Shown here one piece after another: positions 1 to 5,023 of a DNA stretch of 5,023 bases; position 1 is the stretch's first letter; every line of letters starts with the position of its first letter. The notes beneath the pieces were generated by a model, which was given only the letters and a program-made list of their open reading frames with translations, was not told where the DNA came from and did no database searches. Source of the DNA: Pseudomonadota bacterium (GTDB taxonomy: Bacteria; Pseudomonadota; Alphaproteobacteria; Acetobacterales; Acetobacteraceae); contig JAJXXT010000134.1 in assembly GCA_021780935.1 (NCBI GenBank), positions 1 through 5,023 of the forward strand, read 5' to 3'. The translations under genes and the position numbers were made by a program.

Positions 1-252
1 CCAGGGGGCCGGCCGTGCCCGCAGGGCGAAGACGCGGTCGCGGCGGTCCCAGGCGAGCCAGGCCACGATCGGTAGGACGAAGTAACAATGGCTGTAGGCG
101 GTGGACGAATACCAGACGCCGACCGCGGCGGCGATCTCGGCGTGGAACAGAACCGCGAGGACCACGAGCCCGACGGCGATCGCCGGCAGCGCCGGGGCGA
201 GGACGTAGCGGATGCGCGCGAGATCGGTGCTGCGGGTTCGCACGAGGGCCAT
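1..252 (-). CDS. Exosortase (EpsH/Xrt family), N-terminal part, cut by window edge
   Basis: Exosortases are multi-pass inner-membrane cysteine proteases proposed to cut and sort PEP-CTERM-type surface proteins. Only the first 84 codons are here, read from ATG 252-250 to the window edge. An in-frame TGA at 258-256 lies just upstream, so this ATG is the first possible start in the frame; GTG 243-241 is an alternative. No good Shine-Dalgarno is visible. A hydrophobic segment spans about residues 16-36. It is followed by the family's N-terminal signature: W47, S50, Y53-S-H55, then F58-V-L-P61-I, W65-L-A-W68 and R70-R71, with a P-x-W ending at residue 84. This W...S.Y.H..lvlPi..wL.W.RR pattern is what I recognise as exosortase. 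The catalytic Cys, Arg and His lie beyond the window, so the subclass (XrtA or another) and intactness cannot be judged. The divergent exosortase-associated glycosyltransferase supports the call. Confidence 0.82.
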   Translation of the reverse strand, partial: MALVRTRSTDLARIRYVLAPALPAIAVGLVVLAVLFHAEIAAAVGVWYSSTAYSHCYFVLPIVAWLAWDRRDRVFALRARPAPW

Positions 253-387
253 GCGTCATGTGGTGCCATGTCGCCGGCCGGCGCGCCAGCGCCAAGCGAT
301 GAGGCGAGCGCCCAGGCCGCGGGGCTTGCTGCGCCGGGTCCGGAGGGCTAACGACGAGCGACACTGCCAGGGCAAGACCGCGCCGTG

Positions 388-403
388 CCAAGGAATTCCT
401 CGG
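388..403. repeat. 16-bp near-perfect palindrome, possible operator
   Basis: The sequence CCAAGGAATTCCTCGG is an inverted repeat with a perfect 10-bp core (391-400) and one mismatched pair (390/401). It sits about 35 bases before the GT9 start codon and is followed by five T (405-409). A two-fold symmetric site in a divergent promoter region suits a dimeric regulator. As a hairpin it would have only a short stem around AATT, so a terminator is less likely. It contains an EcoRI hexamer, so chance cannot be excluded. Confidence 0.3.
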
Positions 404-421
404 ATTTTTGCGTGCCCACGT

Positions 422-434
422 AGGAGGTGGGAGG
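422..434 (+). promoter_or_regulatory. Strong Shine-Dalgarno setting the GTG start of the GT9 gene
   Basis: AGGAGGT at 422-428 lies 9 bases before GTG 438, and a second GGGAGG (429-434) lies 3 bases before it. This decides for GTG 438 over the in-frame TTG at 408, which would place the ribosome binding site inside the coding region. Confidence 0.75.
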
Positions 435-437
435 ATC

Positions 438-1565
438 GTGATCCGCACCGACTGCCGCCATTTCCGCGCAGCGAAACCCTGCACGTTCAACAAAATTGAC
501 GGCTCCGAGTGCCCGGATTGCCGCCACGTGTCGCCGTTCGGCGAGCGCGTCCTGATCATCAAGCTCGATGCGATCGGCGACGTGCTGCGGTCCGCCTGCC
601 TGCTGCCGGCGATCGCGGCGCGCCACGACCGACCCTACGTCGCCTGGCTGACGCGCCCTGAATCGGCGGAGCTTGTCGGCATGATGCGCGGTGTGGACGA
701 GACGCTGGTGCTGGCGTCCGACACGCTGGCACGAATCGCCGCGGGGGGCTGGGCGCGCATTTACTCACTGTCCAACGACCTGCAGAGCGCCTCGCTCGCG
801 ACGCTCGCCGCCGGGGAAGCGGAGGTCGTCGGCTTTTCCCTACGCGGCGGAACGATCTCACCCAGCAACGATGCCGCCCGCGCCTGGCTGGAGCTCGCCG
901 CCTTCGACCGACTAAAGAAACTGAACCGCGCGACCTATCAGGCGCGGATGCTGGCGATCCTGGGAGCCGGGGCCGAGGCGGTGCCACCACCTGCGCTCGA
1001 CGTTGCGCTATCAGTACGACAGGAAGCGGCCGCGCGGGTCGCTTCCCTCTTTCCCGGTAGCCGCCGGCGCCGTTTGGGAATCAACGCCGGGTCGGGCGCA
1101 CGCTGGCCCAAAAAGATGCTCGACGACGAGGGGATCGCGCGCGTCATCGAGGCAGTACTGGCGCAGGCGGATGTCGATATCCTACTGCTGGGTGCCGACG
1201 CCGAGAGGGCGAAGACGGAGGCTGTGCTGGCGCGCTTCGCGGGTGAGCCGCGTGTCGCCGCGGCGTTGACCGGCGGGTCGATCGCCGCCTTCGTCGCGAC
1301 CCTTGGCGAGGTGCGCGCTCTGCTTTGCGGCGACACGCTGGCGCTGCATGCCGCGACCGCGATCGGCCTGCCGACGGTTGCCGTCTTCGGCCCCACCAGC
1401 CTGCCGGAGATCGAAGATTTCGGTGGTTTGGTCAGCAAAGTCGCGGCCGAGGAGCTCGACTGCCTCGGCTGTTACGGCGACTGCGGCAAGGAACGGCATT
1501 GCATGGCCCTGCTCGACCCAGTGCGCCTCGCCGGGATGCTGCTGGCACGGCTCGGAGCAGGCTGA
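438..1565 (+). CDS. Glycosyltransferase family 9 (heptosyltransferase-like) with terminal cysteine clusters
   Basis: A 375-residue GT-B enzyme related to ADP-heptose:LPS heptosyltransferases, expected to move a sugar from a nucleotide donor onto a lipid-linked or surface glycan at the cytoplasmic face. GT9 signs are: the N-terminal loop K42-L-D-A-I-G-D48 with the usual VLR after it; G-x-N-A-G-S-G-x-x-W-P-K-K at 214-226; G298-D-T300 with H304; and F317-G-P-T320. The start is GTG 438, set by a strong AGGAGGT. Ordinary heptosyltransferases start almost directly at the K-L-x-x-I-G-D strand. Here about 36 residues precede it, with C6-R-H8, C15, C25-x2-C28. The C-terminus has C342-x2-C345-x3-C349-x5-C355. 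I recall GT9 members with such ends in polysaccharide loci; metal or iron-sulfur binding is inference. It is the first gene of a probable two-gene unit, with no gap before the next glycosyltransferase. The acceptor is unknown, and heptose as donor is not implied. Confidence 0.85.
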   Translation: MIRTDCRHFRAAKPCTFNKIDGSECPDCRHVSPFGERVLIIKLDAIGDVLRSACLLPAIAARHDRPYVAWLTRPESAELVGMMRGVDETLVLASDTLARIAAGGWARIYSLSNDLQSASLATLAAGEAEVVGFSLRGGTISPSNDAARAWLELAAFDRLKKLNRATYQARMLAILGAGAEAVPPPALDVALSVRQEAAARVASLFPGSRRRRLGINAGSGARWPKKMLDDEGIARVIEAVLAQADVDILLLGADAERAKTEAVLARFAGEPRVAAALTGGSIAAFVATLGEVRALLCGDTLALHAATAIGLPTVAVFGPTSLPEIEDFGGLVSKVAAEELDCLGCYGDCGKERHCMALLDPVRLAGMLLARLGAG

Positions 1566-2750
1566 TTGCGGATCTTTTATCTCGCCCAACGCGTGCCGCA
1601 CCCGCCTGATCGGGGCGACAAAATCACCACGGCCAATGAGGTGCGCCACCTCGCCCGCTCGCACGAGCTGCACGTTTTCTGCCTCGCCGACGGGGGCGAC
1701 GATCTTGCGCAGGTGGAGCCGTTGCGGCGCATGGTCGCATCGGTGACGGCGGTGCCGGTGTCACCCTGGCGGGCGCGGCTGCGCGGCGCGGGCGCCCTGG
1801 TCGCGGGCGGTCCGCTCACGGTCGCGATGCTCAGCGAACCAGCCCTGCGCAGCGCCATTGCGGCTGCCGCGGCGACGACACCGCCCGATCTCGTCTTCGT
1901 CTACAGTTCCAACGTGGCGCAGCACGCGCTGGACCTTGCGGGTGTGCCGCGCGTCATGCAGTTCGCCGATCTCGACAGCCGCAAATTCGCGGAGCTTGGG
2001 AAGAGCGCCGCCTGGCCGATGCGCCTGCTCTACGCGCTGGAGGGGCGGCGGCTGCTCGAATGGGAACGGCGCATTGCGCATGCCTTCTCCCATTCGCTGT
2101 TGTGCACCGAGGCGGAGGTTGCGGATTTCCGCGCGCTCATTCCCGGGGCGCCGGTAAGCTGCGTCGGCAACGGCGTCGATCTCGATTATTTCGCTCCGGG
2201 CGCCGCGGAACCAGAGGAGGATTCCCTCGTCTTCACCGGCGTCATGGACTACGCCGCCAATGTCGATGCCATAGTGTGGTTCTGTGCCGAGGTGCTGCCG
2301 CGCATCCGCGCGCGACGCCCGGCGGTGCGGCTCGCGATCGTGGGCAGCAGGCCGAACGCCGCGGTGCGGCGACTGGGTGCTCTGCCAGGCGTGACCGTGA
2401 CCGGTCGCGTGCCCGATGTGCGCCCCTGGATCGGGCGAGCGGCCGTGTTCGTGGCCCCTCTGCGGCTCGCGCGCGGCATCCAGAACAAGGTGCTGGAGGC
2501 GATGGCCTCGGGCGTGCCTGTGGTGGCCTCCACTGCCGCCTGGCGCGGCACCGGCCTGCCGGAAGGGGAGGGGATCGTACCCGCGGAGACCGCCGAGGCG
2601 TTCGCCGACGCGGTGCTGGACCTGCTCGCCGATCCCGCGCGGCGCGCGGCGCTGGCGGCGCGGGGGCGGGCGGCGATGGAGCGCGATTTCACCTGGGCGG
2701 CACAGTTCGCGCGGCTCGACGCCGTGATCGAGAGCGTAACCCGGGCTTAG
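1566..2750 (+). CDS. PEP-CTERM/exosortase-associated GT-B sugar transferase (TIGR03087-like)
   Basis: A 394-residue glycosyltransferase with a GT4-type GT-B fold. It matches the family I know as sugar transferase, PEP-CTERM/EpsH1 system associated (TIGR03087), found in exopolysaccharide loci of exosortase-bearing bacteria. Signs are: N-terminal R9-V-P-H-P-P-D-R-G-D-K19 directly after the first strand; an A-D-L-D-S-R-K stretch in the N-terminal domain; the hinge C199-V-G-N-G-V-D205 and D207-Y-F; F-T-G-x-M-D-Y at 223-229 opening the C-terminal Rossmann domain; and the donor-site block G304-I-Q-N-K-V-L-E311-A-M with P318-V-V. The TTG start (1566) abuts the upstream TGA (1563-1565) with GGAG at 1554-1557, 8 bases ahead, so the two genes are probably co-transcribed and coupled in translation. 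Its stop TAG (2748-2750) is shared with an IS junction: TA is target sequence and G is the first IS base. Without the IS the stop would still be TAG. Donor and acceptor are not known. Confidence 0.88.
   Translation: MRIFYLAQRVPHPPDRGDKITTANEVRHLARSHELHVFCLADGGDDLAQVEPLRRMVASVTAVPVSPWRARLRGAGALVAGGPLTVAMLSEPALRSAIAAAAATTPPDLVFVYSSNVAQHALDLAGVPRVMQFADLDSRKFAELGKSAAWPMRLLYALEGRRLLEWERRIAHAFSHSLLCTEAEVADFRALIPGAPVSCVGNGVDLDYFAPGAAEPEEDSLVFTGVMDYAANVDAIVWFCAEVLPRIRARRPAVRLAIVGSRPNAAVRRLGALPGVTVTGRVPDVRPWIGRAAVFVAPLRLARGIQNKVLEAMASGVPVVASTAAWRGTGLPEGEGIVPAETAEAFADAVLDLLADPARRAALAARGRAAMERDFTWAAQFARLDAVIESVTRA
2748..2749. repeat. TA target-site duplication, left copy (right copy at 3799-3800)
   Basis: TA flanks both outer ends of the element, as expected from IS630/Tc1-type insertion at a TA dinucleotide. 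Both copies form the first two bases of stop codons: TAG of the glycosyltransferase on the plus strand and TAG of the monooxygenase on the minus strand. Confidence 0.85.
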
Positions 2751-2762
2751 AGCGTTTTCCGA
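2750..2762 (+). repeat. IS630 left terminal inverted repeat (IRL)
   Basis: GAGCGTTTTCCGA matches the reverse complement of 3786-3798 at all 13 positions; including the flanking TA the match is 15 bp. Beyond it the two ends diverge. Its first G completes the TAG stop of the upstream glycosyltransferase. Confidence 0.93.
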
Positions 2763-2772
2763 GCTGAGTGGA

Positions 2773-2789
2773 TCGTGGGGATTCCACGA
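2773..2789 (+). repeat. Hairpin in the IS leader (6-bp stem, 5-base loop)
   Basis: TCGTGG (2773-2778) and CCACGA (2784-2789) are perfect inverted copies around the loop GGATT. It lies between the left end and the transposase ribosome binding site and has no following T-run, so it is not a classic terminator. It could be a subterminal binding site for transposase or a structure damping read-through expression from outside. Both roles are inference. Confidence 0.45.
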
Positions 2790-2838
2790 CGCGGGGCGGA
2801 TCTGATTCAAGCTGCGTGTCGGGAGGAGGCCGACAGGT

Positions 2839-3225
2839 ATGGCGAAGGCGCTGTCGGTTGATCTGCGGGAGAGAGTGGTGGCTGTGGTAGCGGCGGGAGC
2901 GTCGCGCCGCGCGGCGGCGGCCCGGTTCGGGGTTGGTATTTCCAGTGCGATCCGCTGGTGCGCCCAGGCGCGAGAGGCGGGATCGGTTGCGCCGGGGCCG
3001 CTTGGTGGTGACCGCCGCTCGGCACGCATCGAGGCGCATGCTGGACTGATTCTCGGCATGCTTGACGGCAAGCCCGACATCACATTGGCGGAGATCCAGA
3101 CGCAGCTTGCGCGCGCCGGTGTGGCGGCAGGCATCGGCACGATCTGGCGCTTTTTCGAGCGCCGCCGGATCACGCGCAAAAAAAGACCGCGCACGCCGCC
3201 GAGCAGGACCGCCCTGACATCCTGA
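2839..3225 (+). CDS. IS630 transposase ORF A (DNA-binding N-terminal part)
   Basis: A 128-residue product holding the N-terminal DNA-binding region of an IS630 transposase. The ATG has a strong site, AGGAGG at 2824-2829, 9 bases ahead. Residues about 5-46 form a helix-turn-helix typical of the family (L-S-V-D-L-R-E-R-V followed by the A-A-A-R-F-G-V turn). A second winged-helix-like stretch runs about 54-112, ending in a basic R-R-R-I-T-R-K-K segment. From residue 116 the frame leaves the family pattern and ends at TGA 3223-3225, so the last 13 residues are probably an out-of-frame tail. Full activity would need a -1 shift on the A7 run (3178-3184) to join ORF B, giving about 315 residues. Alone it could act as a binding competitor, which is inference. 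Confidence 0.88.
   Translation: MAKALSVDLRERVVAVVAAGASRRAAAARFGVGISSAIRWCAQAREAGSVAPGPLGGDRRSARIEAHAGLILGMLDGKPDITLAEIQTQLARAGVAAGIGTIWRFFERRRITRKKRPRTPPSRTALTS
3178..3185 (+). other. A7G slippery site for -1 frameshift or transcriptional slippage
   Basis: Seven A followed by G lie exactly where the IS630 homology passes from the ORF A frame to the ORF B frame. In the ORF A frame the codons are AAA AAA AGA; moving back one base gives AAA AAG and continues K-T-A-H. Ribosomal slippage of tRNA-Lys or RNA polymerase slippage on the A-run would both work. I see no clear downstream stem-loop but did not fold it. Confidence 0.72.
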
Positions 3226-3785
3226 TGCGGCGCTGGGCATGGTTCGATGCGCAGCCCGATCTCGATCCAGATCGCTTGATCTTTATCGATGAAACCTGGG
3301 CTTCGACGAAGATGGCCCGCACCCATGGCCGGGCACCTCGTGGCGAGCGCCTGCGTGCAGCGGTTCCCCACGGACATTGGAAGACCACGACCTTCGTCGC
3401 GGGGCTGCGCAACAGCGGCATGGTGGCACCCATGGTACTCGACGGACCAATCAACGGCGCGGCGTTCCAAGCCTATGTCGAGCAGGTGCTGATCCCTGAA
3501 CTGCGGCCCGGCGACATCGTCATCATGGACAACCTCGGCAGCCACAAGGGGCCAGGTCTCCGGACGGCAATCGAGGCCGCAGGAGCGAGCCTTCTTTACC
3601 TCCCGCCCTACAGCCCCGACTTCAACCCGATCGAGAACGCCTTCGCCAAGCTCAAGGCCATGCTGCGCAACGCCGCAGAGCGCACCATCGACGGCCTCTG
3701 GAACGCCATCGGCCGTGTCATCGACACCTTCACCCCAGCCGAGTGCGCCAACTACTTCGCCGCCTCAGGATACGACACATACTGA
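3225..3785 (+). CDS. IS630 transposase ORF B (DDE catalytic part)
   Basis: This frame carries the DDE/RNase H-like catalytic domain. From ATG 3225 it is 186 residues: D22 in F-I-D-E-T-W; D102 in I-M-D-N-L-G-S-H; and E137 in Y-S-P-D-F-N-P-I-E. The last two are 34 residues apart, the D34E spacing of IS630. The frame is already open upstream, and 3183-3224 encodes K-T-A-H-A-A-E-Q-D-R-P-D, a stretch I recognise from full-length IS630 transposases, so the real product is an ORF A-ORF B fusion by a -1 shift rather than a protein starting at 3225. In the fusion (residues 1-115 from ORF A, then 200 from this frame) the triad is D151, D231, E266. The ATG overlaps the ORF A stop by one base (TGATG) but has no good ribosome binding site, so reinitiation is the weaker alternative. 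Confidence 0.9.
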   Translation: MRRWAWFDAQPDLDPDRLIFIDETWASTKMARTHGRAPRGERLRAAVPHGHWKTTTFVAGLRNSGMVAPMVLDGPINGAAFQAYVEQVLIPELRPGDIVIMDNLGSHKGPGLRTAIEAAGASLLYLPPYSPDFNPIENAFAKLKAMLRNAAERTIDGLWNAIGRVIDTFTPAECANYFAASGYDTY

Positions 3786-3798
3786 TCGGAAAACGCTC
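3786..3798 (-). repeat. IS630 right terminal inverted repeat (IRR)
   Basis: TCGGAAAACGCTC is the exact inverted copy of the left end. It begins directly after the transposase stop TGA (3783-3785). Its last base, read on the minus strand, is the G of the TAG stop of the flavin monooxygenase gene (3800-3798). Confidence 0.93.
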
Positions 3799-4994
3799 TA
3801 GCTTCCCTTCGGCCCCGCCCCGCTCACCCGCGCGTCGAACTGCTCCGGCACCGCCTTGCCCGCATCCGTGTAGGCGCGCCGTATCGCGTCCACGTTGGGC
3901 TTGAAGATCGTATCGCGGTTGGAACGGGTCCAGGCATTGGATGCGGCGATCGATTCGACCGCCCCCTGGAAGCGCGGCATCACCCAGCGCGCGAACAACT
4001 CGAAGCTGCGCCTGGTCTGCTCGCGGTCCGCCCATTCATGGGCGCGGAACATCACGCCGCCGATCGGCCCGCCCGCGCGCTCCATCAGCTGCTCGATGCC
4101 CCGCGCGACGGTCTCCGGCGAGCCCACCAGCGTGGTGCCGGCGGCAACGCCCTCGCGCAGCGGATCCTCCGATCGCCCCGGCGGTCTCGCCAGCGTCTCC
4201 TCGAAATAGGTCACGGTCTCCAGCCGCTCGCCGACCTTCACCTCGGCCAGCGCCCGCTCGTCGTCCTCGGCCACGTGCATGTTGAGCACCAGCCGCCATT
4301 CGCGCCGGTCCATGGTCTTGCCGTTGGCGGCGGCGGCTTCCTCGGCGATGGCCCATTGCTTCGCCAGCGCGTCCCCCCCACCCGGCAGCCCGGCGCCGAG
4401 CGAAAGCACGCCCAGCCCGTGCCTTCCGGCCGCCGCCACCCCCGCGGGCGTCAGCGTGCTCGCCACCGCCACCGGGAAATGCGGATACGTATAGGGTGCC
4501 AGATGCAGCCGCGCCTGGCGCAGCGTGAACCACTCGCTCTCGCGCGTCACCGTCTCGCCGGCCAGCAGCGCCATGATCACGTCCAGCGCCTCGTCCATCC
4601 GCCGCCGCTGCACCGCGGGCTCGATCCCCAGCATGTAGGCGTCGGAAACCAGCGCCCCCGGCCCGCAGCCCAGCATCGCCCGTCCGCGCGTCATGTGGTC
4701 GAGCTGGGTAAAGCGCTGCGCCACCAGGAACGGGTTGTGGTAGGGTAGCGACGTCACGCCCGAGCCCAGCCGGATATGCTTCGTCCGCTCCGCCGCGGCC
4801 GCAATGATCAGCTCCGGGGAGGCAATGGTCTCCCACCCCGCGGAATGGTGCTCGCCGATCCACGCCTCGTCGTAGCCGAGATGGTCGAGCCACTCGATGA
4901 GCTCGATGTCGCGGCGGATCGCCAGCGTCGGGTTGTCGCCGAGACGATGGAACGGGGCGAGGAAAATGCCGAATTTCAGGCCGCGATGGCTCAT
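3798..4994 (-). CDS. LLM-class flavin-dependent monooxygenase, limonene 1,2-monooxygenase-like
   Basis: A 398-residue cytoplasmic luciferase-like (TIM-barrel) monooxygenase that would use reduced FMN or FAD from a partner reductase and O2 to oxidise a small organic substrate. The start ATG 4994-4992 gives M-S-H-R-G-L-K-F-G-I-F-L-A-P-F-H, matching the start of LimB-like proteins as I remember them. Other family signs are D42-E-A-W-I-G-E48-H-H50 with S-A-G-W, the I-R-L-G-S-G-V strand near 74-80, P84-Y-H-N-P, and Q97-L-D-H-M-T-R-G-R105 followed by G-x-G-P-G-A. Length is normal. Limonene itself as substrate is not established; many relatives have unknown substrates. No strong Shine-Dalgarno precedes it; a GGAG lies about 14 bases ahead. 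Its stop TAG (3800-3798) is made of the TA target copy plus the terminal G of the IS; before insertion it would have been TAA. It converges on the glycosyltransferase genes and looks functionally unrelated to them. Confidence 0.87.
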   Translation of the reverse strand: MSHRGLKFGIFLAPFHRLGDNPTLAIRRDIELIEWLDHLGYDEAWIGEHHSAGWETIASPELIIAAAAERTKHIRLGSGVTSLPYHNPFLVAQRFTQLDHMTRGRAMLGCGPGALVSDAYMLGIEPAVQRRRMDEALDVIMALLAGETVTRESEWFTLRQARLHLAPYTYPHFPVAVASTLTPAGVAAAGRHGLGVLSLGAGLPGGGDALAKQWAIAEEAAAANGKTMDRREWRLVLNMHVAEDDERALAEVKVGERLETVTYFEETLARPPGRSEDPLREGVAAGTTLVGSPETVARGIEQLMERAGGPIGGVMFRAHEWADREQTRRSFELFARWVMPRFQGAVESIAASNAWTRSNRDTIFKPNVDAIRRAYTDAGKAVPEQFDARVSGAGPKGS

Positions 4995-5023
4995 GGCGGG
5001 ATCCGGAGCTCCAGGTGATGCGC
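4991..5023 (-). CDS. Possible 3' end of an upstream gene overlapping the monooxygenase by ATGA
   Basis: On the minus strand one frame is open from the window edge through ten codons (A-H-H-L-E-L-R-I-P-P) to TGA at 4993-4991, which overlaps the monooxygenase ATG as ATGA. This four-base overlap is typical of coupled operon genes and would explain the lack of a strong separate ribosome binding site. Ten codons are too few to name a product, and a chance open frame is quite possible in GC-rich DNA. Confidence 0.3.
   Translation of the reverse strand, partial: AHHLELRIPP

Larger units (their letters stand above)
253..437. promoter_or_regulatory. Divergent intergenic region between exosortase and glycosyltransferase genes
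   Basis: This stretch separates the minus-strand exosortase start from the plus-strand GT9 start, so promoters for both directions should lie here. I see no convincing -35/-10 pair; the best plus-strand candidate (TTGCTG at 326-331, 17 bases, TAACGA at 349-354) is weak. The region holds a near-perfect palindrome at 388-403 and a strong ribosome binding site at its right end. Reading frames crossing it have no recognisable product. Confidence 0.5.
2750..3798 (+). mobile_element. Complete IS630-family insertion sequence (Tc1/mariner superfamily), 1049 bp
   Basis: The element has 13-bp perfect terminal inverted repeats starting GAGCG, is flanked by TA on both sides (2748-2749 and 3799-3800), and carries one transposase read in two frames. 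TA targeting with TA duplication, a length near 1.05 kb, a D...D34E triad and the YSPDFNPIE motif are hallmarks of IS630. An 88-base leader precedes the transposase, while at the other end the transposase stop codon abuts the right repeat. The ends and all catalytic residues are intact, so activity is plausible. It sits between two convergent genes and reads in the same direction as the glycosyltransferases, so it may receive their read-through transcripts. Intact repeats suggest recent arrival. I cannot name the ISfinder entry. Confidence 0.93.

Noticed and set aside
88..351. Plus-strand open frames over the first 350 bases
   Set aside because: They lie opposite the exosortase frame, which has a clear family signature, and their products are Arg/Gly-rich with no motif.
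326..354. Possible sigma-70 type promoter (TTGCTG, 17 bases, TAACGA)
   Set aside because: Only the spacing is good; both boxes match poorly, so I do not list it as a promoter.
388..409. Palindrome plus T-run read as a rho-independent terminator
   Set aside because: There is almost no room for a loop, the stem is short with a mismatch, and no gene ends just upstream on the plus strand.
408..437. TTG at 408 as the start of the GT9 gene
   Set aside because: It would add ten residues encoded by the AGGAGG-rich ribosome binding region itself and has no good site of its own. GTG 438 fits far better.
1761..3545. A 594-codon open frame on the minus strand opposite the glycosyltransferase and the transposase
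   Set aside because: It crosses the left end of the IS, so it cannot be an ancestral gene. Its product is low-complexity and Arg/Ala/Pro/Gly-rich with no recognisable motif. Long antisense frames are common in GC-rich coding DNA.
2750..3798. Insertion disrupting the glycosyltransferase or the monooxygenase
   Set aside because: Both genes end exactly at the junctions with in-frame TAG codons, and the reconstructed uninterrupted site gives stops at the same places, so neither is truncated or extended.
4036..4893. A 285-codon minus-strand frame inside the monooxygenase gene
   Set aside because: It is a shifted reading of a clearly conserved gene and gives a Gly/Ala/Arg-rich product without family features.

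Overview
This is a GC-rich window with the look of an alphaproteobacterial chromosome. Coding frames are nearly all G/C in third position, genes are tightly packed, and the families present (an exosortase, its associated glycosyltransferase, an IS630 element with an A7 shift site, a limonene-monooxygenase-like flavin enzyme) fit that group. The genus cannot be fixed from the sequence alone.

Left part (1-2750) is the edge of an exosortase/exopolysaccharide locus. The minus strand carries the first 84 codons of an exosortase (252 down to 1, running off the window). A compact divergent region (253-437) separates it from two plus-strand glycosyltransferase genes. The first is a GT9/heptosyltransferase-like enzyme with unusual cysteine clusters at both ends (438-1565). 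The second is a GT-B sugar transferase of the PEP-CTERM/exosortase-associated type (1566-2750), whose TTG start follows the preceding stop codon with no gap. These two most likely form one transcript making a glycan that accompanies exosortase-processed surface proteins.

Middle part (2750-3798) is a complete 1049-bp IS630-family insertion sequence. It has 13-bp perfect terminal inverted repeats, a flanking TA on each side, and a transposase split into two frames joined at an A7 run. All three DDE residues are present, so it may be active.

Right part (3798-4994, minus strand) is an intact luciferase-like flavin monooxygenase closest, by recognition, to limonene 1,2-monooxygenases. The last 33 bases of the window may hold the end of an upstream gene overlapping it by ATGA.

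The most striking observation is the insertion point. Removing the IS and one TA gives a site where the two convergent genes had stop codons overlapping on the same TA. The IS landed in that dinucleotide, and its terminal G on each side rebuilds a TAG stop for both genes, so neither protein changed. I see no clearly new defence or regulatory system. The best leads are the stop-codon insertion, the split transposase and the cysteine-rich GT9 next to an exosortase.
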